A stretch of DNA of 64,000 bases from SHXO01 sp964523885. Its GTDB lineage: Bacteria > Pseudomonadota > Gammaproteobacteria > Burkholderiales > SHXO01. Below, piece by piece: positions 24,901 through 33,845 of this stretch. The notes below the pieces were generated by a model, which was given only the letters and a program-made list of their open reading frames with translations, was not told the origin of the DNA and ran no database searches. The translations under genes and the position numbers were made by a program. The stretch lies in contig CAZFYX010000052.1 in the NCBI GenBank assembly GCA_964523885.1, positions 58,847 through 122,846 on the forward strand, written 5' to 3'. How positions within the stretch are numbered: position 1 is the stretch's first letter; every line of letters starts with the position of its first letter.

Positions 24901-27900
24901 CCCAACTGCTGGTCAGTGCCTTGGTCGAACGTAATGTCGATCCTGCCGGAGGAGGTCACCGTGCCGGTCGCGCGCACGCTGAGGTGCGCACGGTTCTCCA
25001 GGCTGTCGCCCAACTCACCGCCAAATAATCCGGACGCGGTCGCGCTCGAGCGCCCGCGCAGCTCCTTGGACACGAACCCGCTGAAGCTGAACGTCGTGTC
25101 CTCCGCGGTCACCGTGGAGGTGGCAATGCTGGCTGCGTCCGAACCGTTGACCAGCCCCAGCCCCCCACCGGCGCTGAACGCCGTCGCCGCCGACTGCGCC
25201 TGCAGGAACGAGGTGCCTTCTCCGCCACCGAAGCTGTAGGTGCTCTGCTTGCTCGTCACATCGGCGGTAGCGGTCACCGTCATTGCGCTCCGCGAACGCA
25301 CGCCGTCCAGTCCGCCGCCAGCCTCGATGCCGACGGCAACCGCGTCGGCAGTCAGCCGGGACTTGAGAACCGACACGCCGGCGAACGTCACCGCCTGGGA
25401 GGTCAGCGTACTGCCGGCCATCACGGTCACGCTGCCGGCGCTCTCGATCGCGTCGTCGCCCGCACCGCCGGTGATCCCGACGGCGCGCGTGCCGATCGTG
25501 ATGCGCACATCCTCGTCCACCAGAACGCCGCCGGTGCGGCTTCCGGAGGCGACATTGCTGGTCGCCGTGGCGGAGATGTCGCCCGTCACCGCGATGGTGT
25601 CGTTGCCGGCACCAGCATCTATACCCACCGCACTGACCTGCGTCTGCGTCCTCGCATCCGCCGTCGAGGGGCCGTCGCTGCTCAGCGTGAGCCGGTCCAT
25701 GGTCACGGAGCCGGTCGCCCATACCGTGACTCCCGCGGGCGAGACGATCCGGTCGGCCCCGCCGCCGCCCGCGATGCCGGTGGTCGCAGCGGTGGCGATT
25801 GCCGCAGCGTCGGAGTTGGCGACGGTGCTTTCCGACCCGAATGTGGAGCTGGCCAGAGCGGCAGAGGTCTGCTTCACCGTGGTCGTCGCATGCGACTCCG
25901 CATTCACCCCTCCGGCGTTGCGGATCTCGTCGGCGTCGTCGCCGCCGTCGAGGCCGATCGCGACGGCGCGCGCGGTCGAGGAGGAATCGGCCGCCGACGC
26001 CGCATAGGCGCTGCCGAACGTCGAGCTCGTCACCGAGACGGAGGAAGCGTTAACGGTGAGCTTGGCATCCGCGCCCACGTCGACCAGACCGTTGCTTTCG
26101 ATGCGGTCCCGCCCCATGCCGCCCGTGATCCCTGCGGCCGTGGCCTCCGCCTCCCCCGCCGCCGAGGTCGCTGTCTTGGCCGACCCGCTCCCGAACACGA
26201 CTTTCGCCCTCGCGCTCGAGCTGGCATTGGTGGTGCCGTCGGCGATTGCATCGACGTAGATTGCGCCGCTGGTCGTGACGGTATCGTTGCCATCGCCGCC
26301 CTCGACACCGGCGGCAGTGGCGGAGATGAGCGACGAGGCGTCCGCGGCGGCCTTGCCCTTCGCGCTGCCGATGAAGGTCAGGCTCTCCACCGCTGCACTG
26401 GAGACGACGTTGCCGATGGACTTCGCGGTCACGGTCAGCCCGCCAGCCCCGCCGATCGTGTCGCCCTCCTCGCCGCCCCGCAGGCCGGTCGCCTCGGACA
26501 AAATGGTCGTGCTCGCATCCGCAGCCGCGTCCTGGTAGGTCGCCCCCGCGAGGTTGAATCCGGTGACCCCTGCCGACACGCTCTTGGTCGTTGCGGTCGC
26601 CGTCGCGTCCACCGTGATCGCCGCGCCATTGTCGATGACGTTGCCGCCCGACCCGCCGTCGACGCCCACCGCCCTGGCCTCGGCCACCGTGCCAGCCTGA
26701 GCGACGGATCTCTGCGCATTCGCGCCGGCGCCGGCACCAAAGACATTGGTTGCCGTGGATACACCACTGACGCCGGCTTCGGCGTCGATGTCGAGGATGC
26801 CGTAAGCTCCAAGCCGATCGTTCGCCTTACCTCCATCGAGCCCGCGGGCGATGGCCAGCGCCGAAGTCGTGCTCTTCGCCGCAGCATCCTGGAGGTCGCC
26901 GCCGAGGTTCAGGATCGTCAGGTTGCGCGCCGTCGCCGTGCCTTCGCTGGTCGCCCTGGCCAGCACGGTGGTCTTGCCCGCCGCGCCAATATCGTCCGCC
27001 CCCTCACCGCCATCGATACCAGCGGCGGTTGACCAGGCGCTGGTGCGCGCGTCGGTCATCGACGTCTTTGCACCAGCACCCACCGACAGCCCGGACAGGC
27101 TGATGGAGTAAGCCGAGGTCCTGGCGGTCGACATGGCGGTGACCTTGGTTTCCGCCGCGAGATTGCGCACGTAGTCGTCGCCGGCGCCGCCGGAGATCGC
27201 GCCCGCCCATGCCGCCGCGATGCCCGAGACGTCCGCCACCGTGCTCTGGGTGGCAAGGCCGCCGGAGAGGAGGTTTACGTTAACCGCGAAGGACTTGCCC
27301 TCCAGCGCGGAGACGGCACCGACCGTGATGCCGCCGCTGTTCTCGATGCGGTCCTGGCCGTCCCCTCCGGCGAGGCCGACGGTCAACGCGTCGGCCGTGG
27401 TGCGCGTGTTCGCGATTGCACTCTGGTCGGCAGTTCCGAGCGAGCCGCCGAGGAAGATCGACAGGCTCACGCCGTCCGCGGTGGCGCCCGACTGCAGGCT
27501 GATCGCGCCGCTGTTGCGCAGCGTGTCCGCGCCTGCATCCCCGGCGATGCCGAACGCGCGGGCGCGCGCCGTGCTGCTGGCATCGCTCACCGCAGCCCCC
27601 TGCGCACTGCCGCCCACCGTGACTGCCACCTCTGCGGCGGCCGCGACGCTCTTGGCGTACGCATCGATCGCCCCGTCGATCGCGCCCATGTTGGTCGCGG
27701 TGTCGTTTCCGCTTCCCCCTGCGATGCCGGTTCCCTGTGCCTCGGCCAGCGCACTCGCGTTGCTCAGCGCCTTGCCCCGGGTGTCGCCGCCGAGCGTACC
27801 GGTAACGGTGACCGACACGGCCACCGACTCGGCGCGCGCCTCGATGTCGTTGGTCCCGGGCGCTGCCGGCATCAGGACAATGGCGGCGTCGTTGGTGATG

Positions 27901-30900
27901 GTATCGTCGCCGGCACCTGCATCGATCGCAGCGGCGGTTGCGCGCGCCGCGCTGCTGGCGTCGCTCAGGGCAGCAGTATCGGCGCTGCCGCTCATGGTGA
28001 GCGCTGCGCCCACGGCCACCGCCACGGTCCTCCCGGTCGCCGATGCGTCCACCGCAAGTGCGCCGTGATTGGCGATCGCGTCCGCGCCGCTGCCCGCGCG
28101 GATGCCCGAGGAGGCCGACTCCGCGACGCTGCTCGCGCGCGCCAGCGCGCTGCCGGACGCATCGCCTTGCGCCGTCCCTGCCACCGTCAACGCCACCGCC
28201 ACGGACGTGGCGTGCGACTCGGCGGCAGCGCTCACCGCCGCTGCGTTGTCGACCCGGTTGCTGCCGTCGCCGACCGCCATCCCGGTGGCTTCTGCGCTCG
28301 CCGAAGCGCCAGAGTCGCTGAGCGAGTTGCCAGTGGCCTTTCCGTTCAGCGTGATGGCCACGCTCGCGCCCGCTGCCACCGTGGTGGAGCTCGCGTCGGC
28401 CTTCACATGGATCGTTTCGCGATTGTCGAAACGGTCGGCGTCGGCGCCTGCGGTGATGCCGACGGAGCGGGCCAGCGTGGCGCTGTGCGCCTTGCCCAAC
28501 GCATCGGCCGACGCGTCTCCGCCCGCGGTGCCCCCGACCGTCAGCGATACCGCCACTGAAGTCGCTTGCGCCGACGCGTCGAGATCGAGCGCCCCGCTGT
28601 TCTTGACCTGGTTTGCCCCCGAGCCTGCGTCGATACCGAGCGCGGAAGCAACCGCACTGGCGCTCGCATCGCTCACCGCCGAGCCGGTCGCGTTGGACTT
28701 GTCGGGGGCCTCGTCGCTGCCCACGGTGATCGCCACGCCAATCCCCGCTGCCACCGTGGTGGCGGCGGCGTCCATGTCCGCGGCGATCGCACCGGAATTG
28801 CTGATGTGGTCTGCTCCCGCACCGCCGGCGATCCCGATAGCGTGTGCCTCGGCGCTTGCGCTGGCATCCGCCAGCGCCTTCGCCGTGACTTCGCCCTTCG
28901 CACTGCCCGCCACCGCCACGCTCGCCGCAACCGCCGTCGCGTTGGCCTCAGTGGCGTCAACTCCCTGGTGCAGGTGCTGCAGCCTGATCGTCCCGGAGTT
29001 CACGATCATGTCGCCGCCGTCCCCGCCATCGATCCCGGTGACGGCCGCAGTCGCCGTGGCACCGGCGTTGCTCACGCCCTTGCCTTCGGCCTTCCCCTCC
29101 CTGGTGATGCTCACGGAAAGGCCGGCTGCAGCCCCGATCGCCGTCGCCTGTACGTCGCCGGTCAGGACGTTGTCACTCGAGACCCGGTCGTCCCCTTCGC
29201 CGGCATCGATGCCCTTCGAGACCGTCTTGGCGGTAACGCTTGCGTCGGCGAGCGCGCCGCCGGCGACGTCGCCCTTCGCACTTCCTGCCACATCCAGCGA
29301 GGCCGCCACGCCGATCGCAGTGGACGAAGCGCGGACGGCAAGCTCGCCATGGTTCTCGACCACGTCCGCTCCGGCGCCCAATTCGATGCCACCCGCCCGC
29401 GCCTCCGCCCGGCTGGAGGCGTCGCTCACCGCACTGCCCTCGGCGACCGCGTCGGCCTCCACTTTGCCGTCCTTCGAGAAACCCACGCTCACGCTCGCGC
29501 TCACGCCAGTCGAGGTCGCGTCGGCGGCAGCCTCCACCCGCGCGGCGTTGGTCACGCGGTCCACGCCCGCACCGGTCGTCACGCCATTTGCCGCCGCGAC
29601 GGCGGTTACGCTCGAATCGCTCAGCGCGGAACCCTTCACGTCGCCCTTGGCCGTGCCTGCCACAGAAATGGACGCCGCAACGCCGGTCGCGCGCGCCGTC
29701 GATACGGACGCGATCGCTCCGCTGTTGGTGAGCGAGTCGCTCCCGGAGCCCGACCCGGCATCGATGCCGGCGGAAGCGGCGTTCGCATCGACGCTCACCC
29801 TGGAGACCGCGGCGCCCTCCGCCTTGCCCTCCTTGCTGATCGATACGGGCACCGCCGCACTGACGCCCACACCGGTCGCCGTTGCGGTCGAGCCGATGCG
29901 GGCAGCGTTGTCGATGGCGTCGTTCCCTTCGCCCGCCGACACGCCTTGCGCCGCCGCTTCAGCCGTCACCGACGCATCGCTCAACGCCGCTCCCGCCACA
30001 TCACCCTTCGCGCTGCCTGCGACGTCCAGTGACGCGGCCACCCCGGTCGCCTTCGCTGTGGAGGTCAAGGCCATTTCGCCGTGGTTGTGCACGGTGTCGT
30101 TGCCGCCGCCGGTGTCGACCCCGGCAACCAGCGCATGCGCCTCGGTGGACGCGTTGCTCATCGCAGCGCCTTCCGCCTTCGCCTCGGCGGCCACGTCGCC
30201 TTCCTTGGTGAAGCCGACCTTCACGCTGGCGCTCACCCCGACCGCCGTGGCGGTGGAGTCACCGGTCAGTTTCGCGCCGCTGGTCACCTGGTCGTTGCCG
30301 TCATGCGTCGCGATGCCGCTGACCGCTGCCTGCGCCACCACGCTGGAGTCGCTGAGAGCTGCGCCCTTGACGTCGCCCTTCGCGGTGCCGGCAACGCTGA
30401 TCGAGGCGGCTACGCCGGTTGCCTGCGCGGTGCCGCTCACCTCGATCGCACCGGCATTGGTGACGACGTCACGCCCCGCATCGCTTCCGGTGTCCACCCC
30501 GGTGGTCACGGCGGTGGCACCAACGGCCGTCCGGGTAACCGCCGAGCCCTCCGCTTTTCCTTCCTTGCTGATCGCCACCGGCACGGAAACGCTGGCACCG
30601 ATGCCCGTGGCCAGGGCAGTGGCACCGATGCGTGCAGAAGTGGTGACGGTGTCTGCGCCATCGCCCGCCGCGATGCCGAACGACGTTGCGTCGGCCGCTA
30701 CGCCGGCATCGCTGAGGGCAACCCCCGCCGCATCACCCTTGGCAGTGCCCGCGACATCCAGAGACGCGGCAACACCGGTCGCGGTTGCAGTCGAGCTCGA
30801 TCCCACCTCCCCCTGGTTGAGCAGTCTGTCGGCGCCGCTGCCGCTGGCCAATCCGCTCGACCTCGCGGTGGCAATGCTCGACGCGGCACTCATCGCCGCG

Positions 30901-33530
30901 CCCTCCGCCGCCGCTTCCGCCGCCACGCCGCCTTCCTTGGTGAAGCCGACCTTGACGCTGGCGCTCACGCCCACGGCACCAGCTTCGGTGCTGGCAACAA
31001 CCTTCGCGGTGTTGGTCACGCTGTCGTTGCCCGCGCCAGTTCTGATGCCGTCTGCCACCGCGTATGCGGTCACGCTCGAATCACTCAGGGCCGCCCCCTT
31101 GACGTCGCCCTTGGCCGTGCCGGCGATGGTTACCGCCGCGGCGACGCCCGTGGCACTGGCGATGCTGGTCGCGCCAATGTCCCCGCTGTTGTCGACCGCG
31201 TCGGGATTCTCATCGGCACCGGAATTCACCCCTGCGGCCGCCGATTCGGCGATCACCGCAGCCCGGGAGAGCGCCGCCCCTTCGGCCTTGCCCTCCTTGC
31301 TGATGGCGACCGGCACCGAGATGCTCGCACCCACGCCGGTCGCGGTCGCACTGGTGCCGACGCGCGCGGAGTTGACGATGCTGTCGGCACCGTCGCCGGC
31401 CGCGATCCCCGCAGACCTCGCACCCGCGGTCACGGTTGCGTCGCTGAGTGCACGCCCGGCAGCATCGCCCTTCGCACTGCCGGCGATATCCAGCGAGGCC
31501 GCGACACCGATCGCCTTCGCGGTGGAGGCGGCATCGAGTTGACCTCGGTTGCCGACGCGGTCCGCGCCTGCCCCCGTGCCGATGGCCGTTGCCACCGCAC
31601 TCGCATTGCTCGATGCGTCCGCCATCGCCCCGCCTTTGGCGTTCGCATCGGCAGCCACGGAGCCATCGGCCGCGATGCCGACGCGCACGCCTGCGCTCAC
31701 AGCAGTTGCCGTGGCGTTGGCCGTCGCTCCCACACCTGCCGCGTTGGTCACGCGATCGTCGCCGCTGCCTGTGCCGATGCCCATGGCGCCGGCCTCGGCT
31801 GTGACGCGCGCATTCATCAGCGCTGATCCGCCCGCCTCGCCTTCGAGGCTTCCCGCAACGGTCAGTGAGGCGGCAACCCCTGTCGACGTCGCCACGGCGC
31901 CGAGCGTAAGTGCACCGGTGTTGGCGATTACATCGGCAGCGCTCCCGGGACCGCCGTCGATGCCGCGGGAATCGGCCCGGGCCGCAACGCTCACGTCCGC
32001 AGCGCCAACGCCACTGGCCGCGCCTTCCCTGGCGATCACGACCGGCACCGCCACGCTCGTACCGGCCGCGATGGCTCGCGCCATGGTGGTGAGGTCAGCC
32101 GCGCTGGTCACCTCGTCCGCCCTCGCTCCCGCCGCCACGCCGATGGCAGCGGACTGCGCGAGCACCGCGGCGTCCGCGATGGCCCGGCCCGACGCGCCGC
32201 TCGCCACGCTTCCGGAAATCGCCACCGATGCGGCGACACCGGCGGCCTCGGTGACCGCCTGAACGTTGATCCCGCCAGCCGTATCGATGCGGTCCGCGCC
32301 GGCGCCGCCGGCAACGCCGGTGGCCGTCGCGGCGCCGGTCACGGTCGCATCGCTCAGCGCAGCGCCCGTCACGTTGCCGTCCATGGCGACGGCCACTCCC
32401 ACGCTCGCCCCGATACCACTGGCATCCGCGGCAGCGTTGACCGCGATGCTGCCGTCGCTGCGCAAGGCGTCATCGCCGTCACCCCCATCCATCCCGACGG
32501 CGGCGCTGCTGGCTCGCACACTGGCATCGACCAGCACTTCCCCCGCAGCAGCTCCGGCAACATCCAGGTCGACAGCGAACCCGATCGACACACCCCGGGC
32601 CGCGGTTGCTGCGGACACCGCGAGGTCCCCCTCGTTGGACAGCTTGTCCCCTCGCGCCTCGCCGGCGATGCCACGGGCTGCCGCAGTCGCTTGTGTCCCC
32701 AGTGCCGCGGAGACGAACCCGTCGAGCGTCAGCGCGGCATCGACCGCGCGAGTGGTCGCGCCGGCATCCACCGACAGGGCGCCGAAGTTGCGCAGGTCGG
32801 ACGCCTGTTCGCCACCAGTCAGGCCATCTGCATGCGCGATGGCGCTCGTGCCGCCGTGCCAGAGCGGCTGCATGCCGCCGGTCAAGAGGATGGACCCGCT
32901 CAACGCAGCGCTGGATGCGCTCGCGCGGACATCCACGGGACCGCCGCTGGCAATCGTCACACTCCCGGTGCCGGCCGCGCCGGTGGCTCGTGCGATGGCA
33001 TTGGACGAGGCGAGCACGCTGCCCGTGGAGTCGAGCCGCGCCACGGCAGCCGCTGAATCGATCTGCGTGAAGGCGGCGATGCCGATTGCTCCGTAGTTGA
33101 ACAACTCGTCGGTACCGGAGCCGCCGAACAGGCCCAGCGCGACGGCCTGCCCGGTGGTGGAGATATCCCAGATCGAGGCCGGCACCGAAGGAAACACAAC
33201 CTCCGGCGCGATCAGCGATGACACCTGAACCAGCACGCTCCCTGCGCTGGAAACCTCGTCGTTGCCGGGACCCGCGTCGATCGCAGCCCGCTCGATCGTC
33301 GGTGCGGCACCGGTGAGGGCCACGGCAGCCCCGCGCGGGACTGTGATAACGTCCCTGCCACTGCCGGCAACGATGCCGGCGGTGTCGGCGCCCGTGCAAA
33401 GAATGCTGTCATCACCGGGTGTACCGGGCGGTACGCACGCCGCAACCGTGGGACGTACTGACGAGAGCGCAGCACTCACGAGGACGGAGAACCAACCGGG
33501 AATGGACAGCCGGACGACTTTCTTCATCAT
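21903..33530 (-). CDS. Giant autotransporter (type Va) with repeat-built passenger
   Basis: A single ~3875-residue surface protein. A Sec signal peptide (residues 1-31) starts with MMKK; GGGGAG precedes two tandem ATGs, and the second (33527) has better spacing. The passenger, about residues 32-3500, is almost entirely Ala/Gly/Ser/Thr/Val/Asp. It is built from units ending in G-x-G-x-D-x-(V/I)-x-N-x-G-x-I, suggesting a long beta-solenoid. A 244-residue super-unit of four such units repeats in the N-proximal half. Only two cysteine pairs are evident, near the N-terminus (ACVPP...ILCTG) and in a SSCDGSSWLCG segment. A lone non-repeat insert lies at 24160-24350. The C-terminal ~280 residues are the autotransporter beta-barrel, from RRRWGVWLDSFGQWG to the terminal strand YGVLGYIRYAF ending in Phe. 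Adhesion or biofilm roles are usual for the family; the ligand is unknown. Confidence 0.95.
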   Translation of the reverse strand: MMKKVVRLSIPGWFSVLVSAALSSVRPTVAACVPPGTPGDDSILCTGADTAGIVAGSGRDVITVPRGAAVALTGAAPTIERAAIDAGPGNDEVSSAGSVLVQVSSLIAPEVVFPSVPASIWDISTTGQAVALGLFGGSGTDELFNYGAIGIAAFTQIDSAAAVARLDSTGSVLASSNAIARATGAAGTGSVTIASGGPVDVRASASSAALSGSILLTGGMQPLWHGGTSAIAHADGLTGGEQASDLRNFGALSVDAGATTRAVDAALTLDGFVSAALGTQATAAARGIAGEARGDKLSNEGDLAVSAATAARGVSIGFAVDLDVAGAAAGEVLVDASVRASSAAVGMDGGDGDDALRSDGSIAVNAAADASGIGASVGVAVAMDGNVTGAALSDATVTGAATATGVAGGAGADRIDTAGGINVQAVTEAAGVAASVAISGSVASGASGRAIADAAVLAQSAAIGVAAGARADEVTSAADLTTMARAIAAGTSVAVPVVIAREGAASGVGAADVSVAARADSRGIDGGPGSAADVIANTGALTLGAVATSTGVAASLTVAGSLEGEAGGSALMNARVTAEAGAMGIGTGSGDDRVTNAAGVGATANATATAVSAGVRVGIAADGSVAADANAKGGAMADASSNASAVATAIGTGAGADRVGNRGQLDAASTAKAIGVAASLDIAGSAKGDAAGRALSDATVTAGARSAGIAAGDGADSIVNSARVGTSATATGVGASISVPVAISKEGKAEGAALSRAAVIAESAAAGVNSGADENPDAVDNSGDIGATSIASATGVAAAVTIAGTAKGDVKGAALSDSSVTAYAVADGIRTGAGNDSVTNTAKVVASTEAGAVGVSASVKVGFTKEGGVAAEAAAEGAAMSAASSIATARSSGLASGSGADRLLNQGEVGSSSTATATGVAASLDVAGTAKGDAAGVALSDAGVAADATSFGIAAGDGADTVTTSARIGATALATGIGASVSVPVAISKEGKAEGSAVTRTAVGATAVTTGVDTGSDAGRDVVTNAGAIEVSGTAQATGVAASISVAGTAKGDVKGAALSDSSVVAQAAVSGIATHDGNDQVTSGAKLTGDSTATAVGVSASVKVGFTKEGDVAAEAKAEGAAMSNASTEAHALVAGVDTGGGNDTVHNHGEMALTSTAKATGVAASLDVAGSAKGDVAGAALSDASVTAEAAAQGVSAGEGNDAIDNAARIGSTATATGVGVSAAVPVSISKEGKAEGAAVSRVSVDANAASAGIDAGSGSGSDSLTNSGAIASVSTARATGVAASISVAGTAKGDVKGSALSDSSVTAVAAANGVTTGAGVDRVTNAARVEAAADATSTGVSASVSVGFSKDGKVEADAVAEGSAVSDASSRAEARAGGIELGAGADVVENHGELAVRASSTAIGVAASLDVAGSAKGDVAGGALADASVTAKTVSKGIDAGEGDDRVSSDNVLTGDVQATAIGAAAGLSVSITREGKAEGKGVSNAGATATAAVTGIDGGDGGDMIVNSGTIRLQHLHQGVDATEANATAVAASVAVAGSAKGEVTAKALADASASAEAHAIGIAGGAGADHISNSGAIAADMDAAATTVAAGIGVAITVGSDEAPDKSNATGSAVSDASASAVASALGIDAGSGANQVKNSGALDLDASAQATSVAVSLTVGGTAGGDASADALGKAHSATLARSVGITAGADADRFDNRETIHVKADASSTTVAAGASVAITLNGKATGNSLSDSGASASAEATGMAVGDGSNRVDNAAAVSAAAESHATSVAVALTVAGTAQGDASGSALARASSVAESASSGIRAGSGADAIANHGALAVDASATGRTVAVAVGAALTMSGSADTAALSDASSAARATAAAIDAGAGDDTITNDAAIVLMPAAPGTNDIEARAESVAVSVTVTGTLGGDTRGKALSNASALAEAQGTGIAGGSGNDTATNMGAIDGAIDAYAKSVAAAAEVAVTVGGSAQGAAVSDASSTARARAFGIAGDAGADTLRNSGAISLQSGATADGVSLSIFLGGSLGTADQSAIANTRTTADALTVGLAGGDGQDRIENSGGITVGAVSALEGKSFAVNVNLLSGGLATQSTVADVSGIAAAWAGAISGGAGDDYVRNLAAETKVTAMSTARTSAYSISLSGLSVGAGAKTSMTDARTSAWSTAAGIDGGEGADDIGAAGKTTVLARATSEGTATARNLTILNLGGDLQDAAAKSTTSALAIARGLDGGKANDRLGAYGILDIDAEAGVSGVSTATNVFGAGAGANAQRSVAQAGTVAEARAVGVDGGSGGNVIDNGAAITVDATATATTKSVSAGVTGFNLAGATYQDAAADASTTILSEATGLRGGEEGDTIGGAGGLTVTAKSIGNVVSSAAVESLTFIGSAKGKAAADASSLISATAAGVEGGDGNDTVTTSGAIYVDAIADGTTNASSSARAKVVFGSGSAKTATSAAGEAEATAAGITGGMGRDRIESNGLVDVGADAKLTVNASSVSVTSSTFGSAYAASAADSSSTARAVAIGLDGGDDADEIRNAGGVNAESHATTTVKQTSAALASSTFGSESTVANSDAAAIATAATTGIAGGGGADRIVSPAGVTVWATGSVTMDRLTLSSDGPSTADARTQTQVSAVGIDAGAGNDTIAVTGDISATATSNVASGSRTGGVLVDEDVRITIGTRAVGITGGAGDDAIESAGSVTVMAGSTLTSQAVTFAGVSVLKSRLTADAVAVGIEAGGGLDGVRSRSAMTVTATADVTSKQSTYSFGGGEGTSFLQAQSAATAFSAGGGLGLVNGSDAASIATSTVTAEDTTFSFSGFVSKELRGRSSATASGLFGGELGDSLENRAHLSVRATGTVTSSGRIDITFDQGTDQQLGFEAIATTLGASTAGGDDRIINAAAAGIEVISAATATVNGATSSCDGSSWLCGLLGWNANQSFNWADARADATAIGLDLGAGYDRVDNSGSVVVRSDAGSTATAISNADQYNESEAYADGTARAQTWGIRSTGTGAVLNRSAGSISVTALAAATASAQGGKIGGTAADLKSAASSDAAALSTNFVDASQIDADPDLFVGKWVRFLTGANADDYAQVTAFDKKTGTITLDAPLAGALVAKDQYTVSEARNATSGAFASASATGIELQGAGAFIQNAGQLAVTATATADNIATVFGGQSAVSASATATARGIVTGDGNDLVVNDGSIVVHAQAEARRDFFSSDDMTAMATGIATGAGDDRIVNNGTISVTTALLGTSFGHGLETRLGTAISAGAGNDRLELGANSLTTGLVRLDDGDDRLILIGGARVNGLGGSVGTLDGGTGIDTLALRGQGAFPGSILAFERVAKDAGGTFMLSNLPTMRELEVSGGTLQINAPYTFDPNGVFRAWIYPDGSQGRLRVEGGTAQLAGEFRVMKGPGAYVDQSKYKVLETADGHGLLGHFDSVVLPDPTPLVSFSYAQSPDAGEITASVRSFTTLAGNDLQRTMAVYFDTVLPTATGDLSTVLGEVQGLPASQVGPLMATLSPAAYQSGTRASQAMAQQYGHMLQEHLSGLRMRGGVGLSGVGAWLPSGASQQAVFLAYNDVAASADAGLGGVVGRDLQIESRRRWGVWLDSFGQWGHQDPDDGFPGLHYDMAGLTLGLDYMPGDHLILGASVSYSQSNIDLDANAGNGDVDTTAASVYGTWFSGPVHVDTMLSYGRQSYDNTRNLVIGNLQRTAKSDHDGDLWAAYLGTGYDVRHANWLIGPYAALRYVYLSEDGFAETGAGSVNLRVDGHSTEALSSELGLRVAHVIEAGNGRWVPEVRAAWNYDFGIGDNTISGAFAGVPGASFSLPETDSGGSGATIGAGVTYLQGNGFSTSLQFNGEFREGYSAYGVLGYIRYAF
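24160..24350 (-). other. Non-repeat domain inserted in the autotransporter passenger
   Basis: About 60 residues, from near FVDASQIDADPDLFVGKWVRF through AFDKKTGTITLDAPL to KDQYTVSEA, break the Ala/Gly solenoid pattern. The segment has aromatics, Lys and a compact beta layout (strand, GAN turn, TGTITLD strand) that recalls small beta domains in phage fibre and head proteins. The resemblance is by eye only. Confidence 0.5.
28990..32240 (-). repeat. In-frame 732-nt higher-order tandem repeat inside the autotransporter gene
   Basis: Four copies of one block align at phase-matched positions 29293, 30025, 30757 and 31489, exactly 732 nt apart each time (244 codons). Each block holds four ~61-residue units. 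Read as protein, their openings are of the types ASLDVAGSAKGD, VPVAISKEGKAEG, ASISVAGTAKGDVKG and SASVKVGFTKEG. More diverged copies continue on both flanks. The exact spacing with substitutions but no net indels shows a codon-phased duplication series under length selection. Confidence 0.9.
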
Positions 33531-33611
33531 GTCTCCCCACTGGCCCGCGGATTGCGGCCGGCCGTGGGCCGGGCTGCATGCTCATGCCAGTGTTGCGCAG
33601 GTCTCCAGCGC

Positions 33612-33632
33612 GACCGCATCGGATATGCGGTC
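33612..33632. repeat. Perfect inverted repeat in the autotransporter leader
   Basis: Arms GACCGCAT and ATGCGGTC with a 5-nt centre (CGGAT). It lies about 80 bases upstream of the autotransporter start codon, inside the predicted 5' untranslated leader. It could be an operator or an mRNA hairpin. Confidence 0.6.
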
Positions 33633-33644
33633 TGCGTGCGGCAT

Positions 33645-33667
33645 TTGCACATGCTTCGCCAGTGCAA
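33645..33667. promoter_or_regulatory. Inverted repeat TTGCAC-N11-GTGCAA
   Basis: A 6-bp inverted repeat, centred near 33656, that spans the transcription start predicted from the FNR box and TAGAGT. Such placement would suit a repressor operator. The binding protein is unknown. Confidence 0.4.
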
Positions 33668-33671
33668 TTTC

Positions 33672-33677
33672 ACTCTA
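33672..33677 (-). promoter_or_regulatory. Putative -10 element of the giant autotransporter
   Basis: Minus-strand TAGAGT, 4 of 6 matches to TATAAT. Its distance from the FNR-type box puts the box centre near -40.5/-41.5, the class II activator position. Confidence 0.4.
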
Positions 33678-33698
33678 TTCCCCACCTCACCTCGCCCG

Positions 33699-33712
33699 TT
33701 GATCCAGATCAA
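33699..33712. promoter_or_regulatory. FNR/ANR/FnrL-type binding site
   Basis: TTGATCCAGATCAA, an exact match to the FNR consensus TTGAT-N4-ATCAA. It is embedded in a longer 18-bp palindrome (arms CGTTGATC and GATCAACG, 33697-33714). Spacing favours activation of the minus-strand autotransporter. The plus-strand gene has no -10 at the matching distance. FNR-family proteins act under low oxygen. Confidence 0.75.
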
Positions 33713-33845
33713 CGTGTCATGAACGTGCGTCCGACTCGGAGCTGTGGATACTGCGATTGGCTCGCGAGCCCTCACGAACCGATCCGCATGCGTGCGACCT
33801 GAAGGCCGTGGCCTCAAGGTCGCCTGCACCGATTCCCACATCCAG

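Larger units (their letters stand above)
33531..33845. promoter_or_regulatory. 315-nt divergent intergenic control region
   Basis: No gene is evident here. It separates the giant autotransporter (minus) from a thiamine-diphosphate enzyme (plus). It is more AT-rich than its surroundings near 33640-33720 and holds three symmetric elements: an FNR-type box and two inverted repeats, described separately. A minus-strand -10-like TAGAGT lies at 33677-33672. Confidence 0.8.

Noticed and set aside
28069..31542. 1157-codon plus-strand open frame opposite the autotransporter
   Set aside because: It is antisense to a protein with signal peptide, repeats and beta-barrel. The frame is open because of high GC and the repeats, and its Ala/Pro/Ser product is a mirror of them.
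21903..33530. RTX toxin or bacteriocin-like calcium repeats in the giant protein
   Set aside because: GxGxD turns recur, but not as tandem nonapeptides. The protein has a Sec signal and a C-terminal barrel, so it is an autotransporter rather than a type I secreted toxin.
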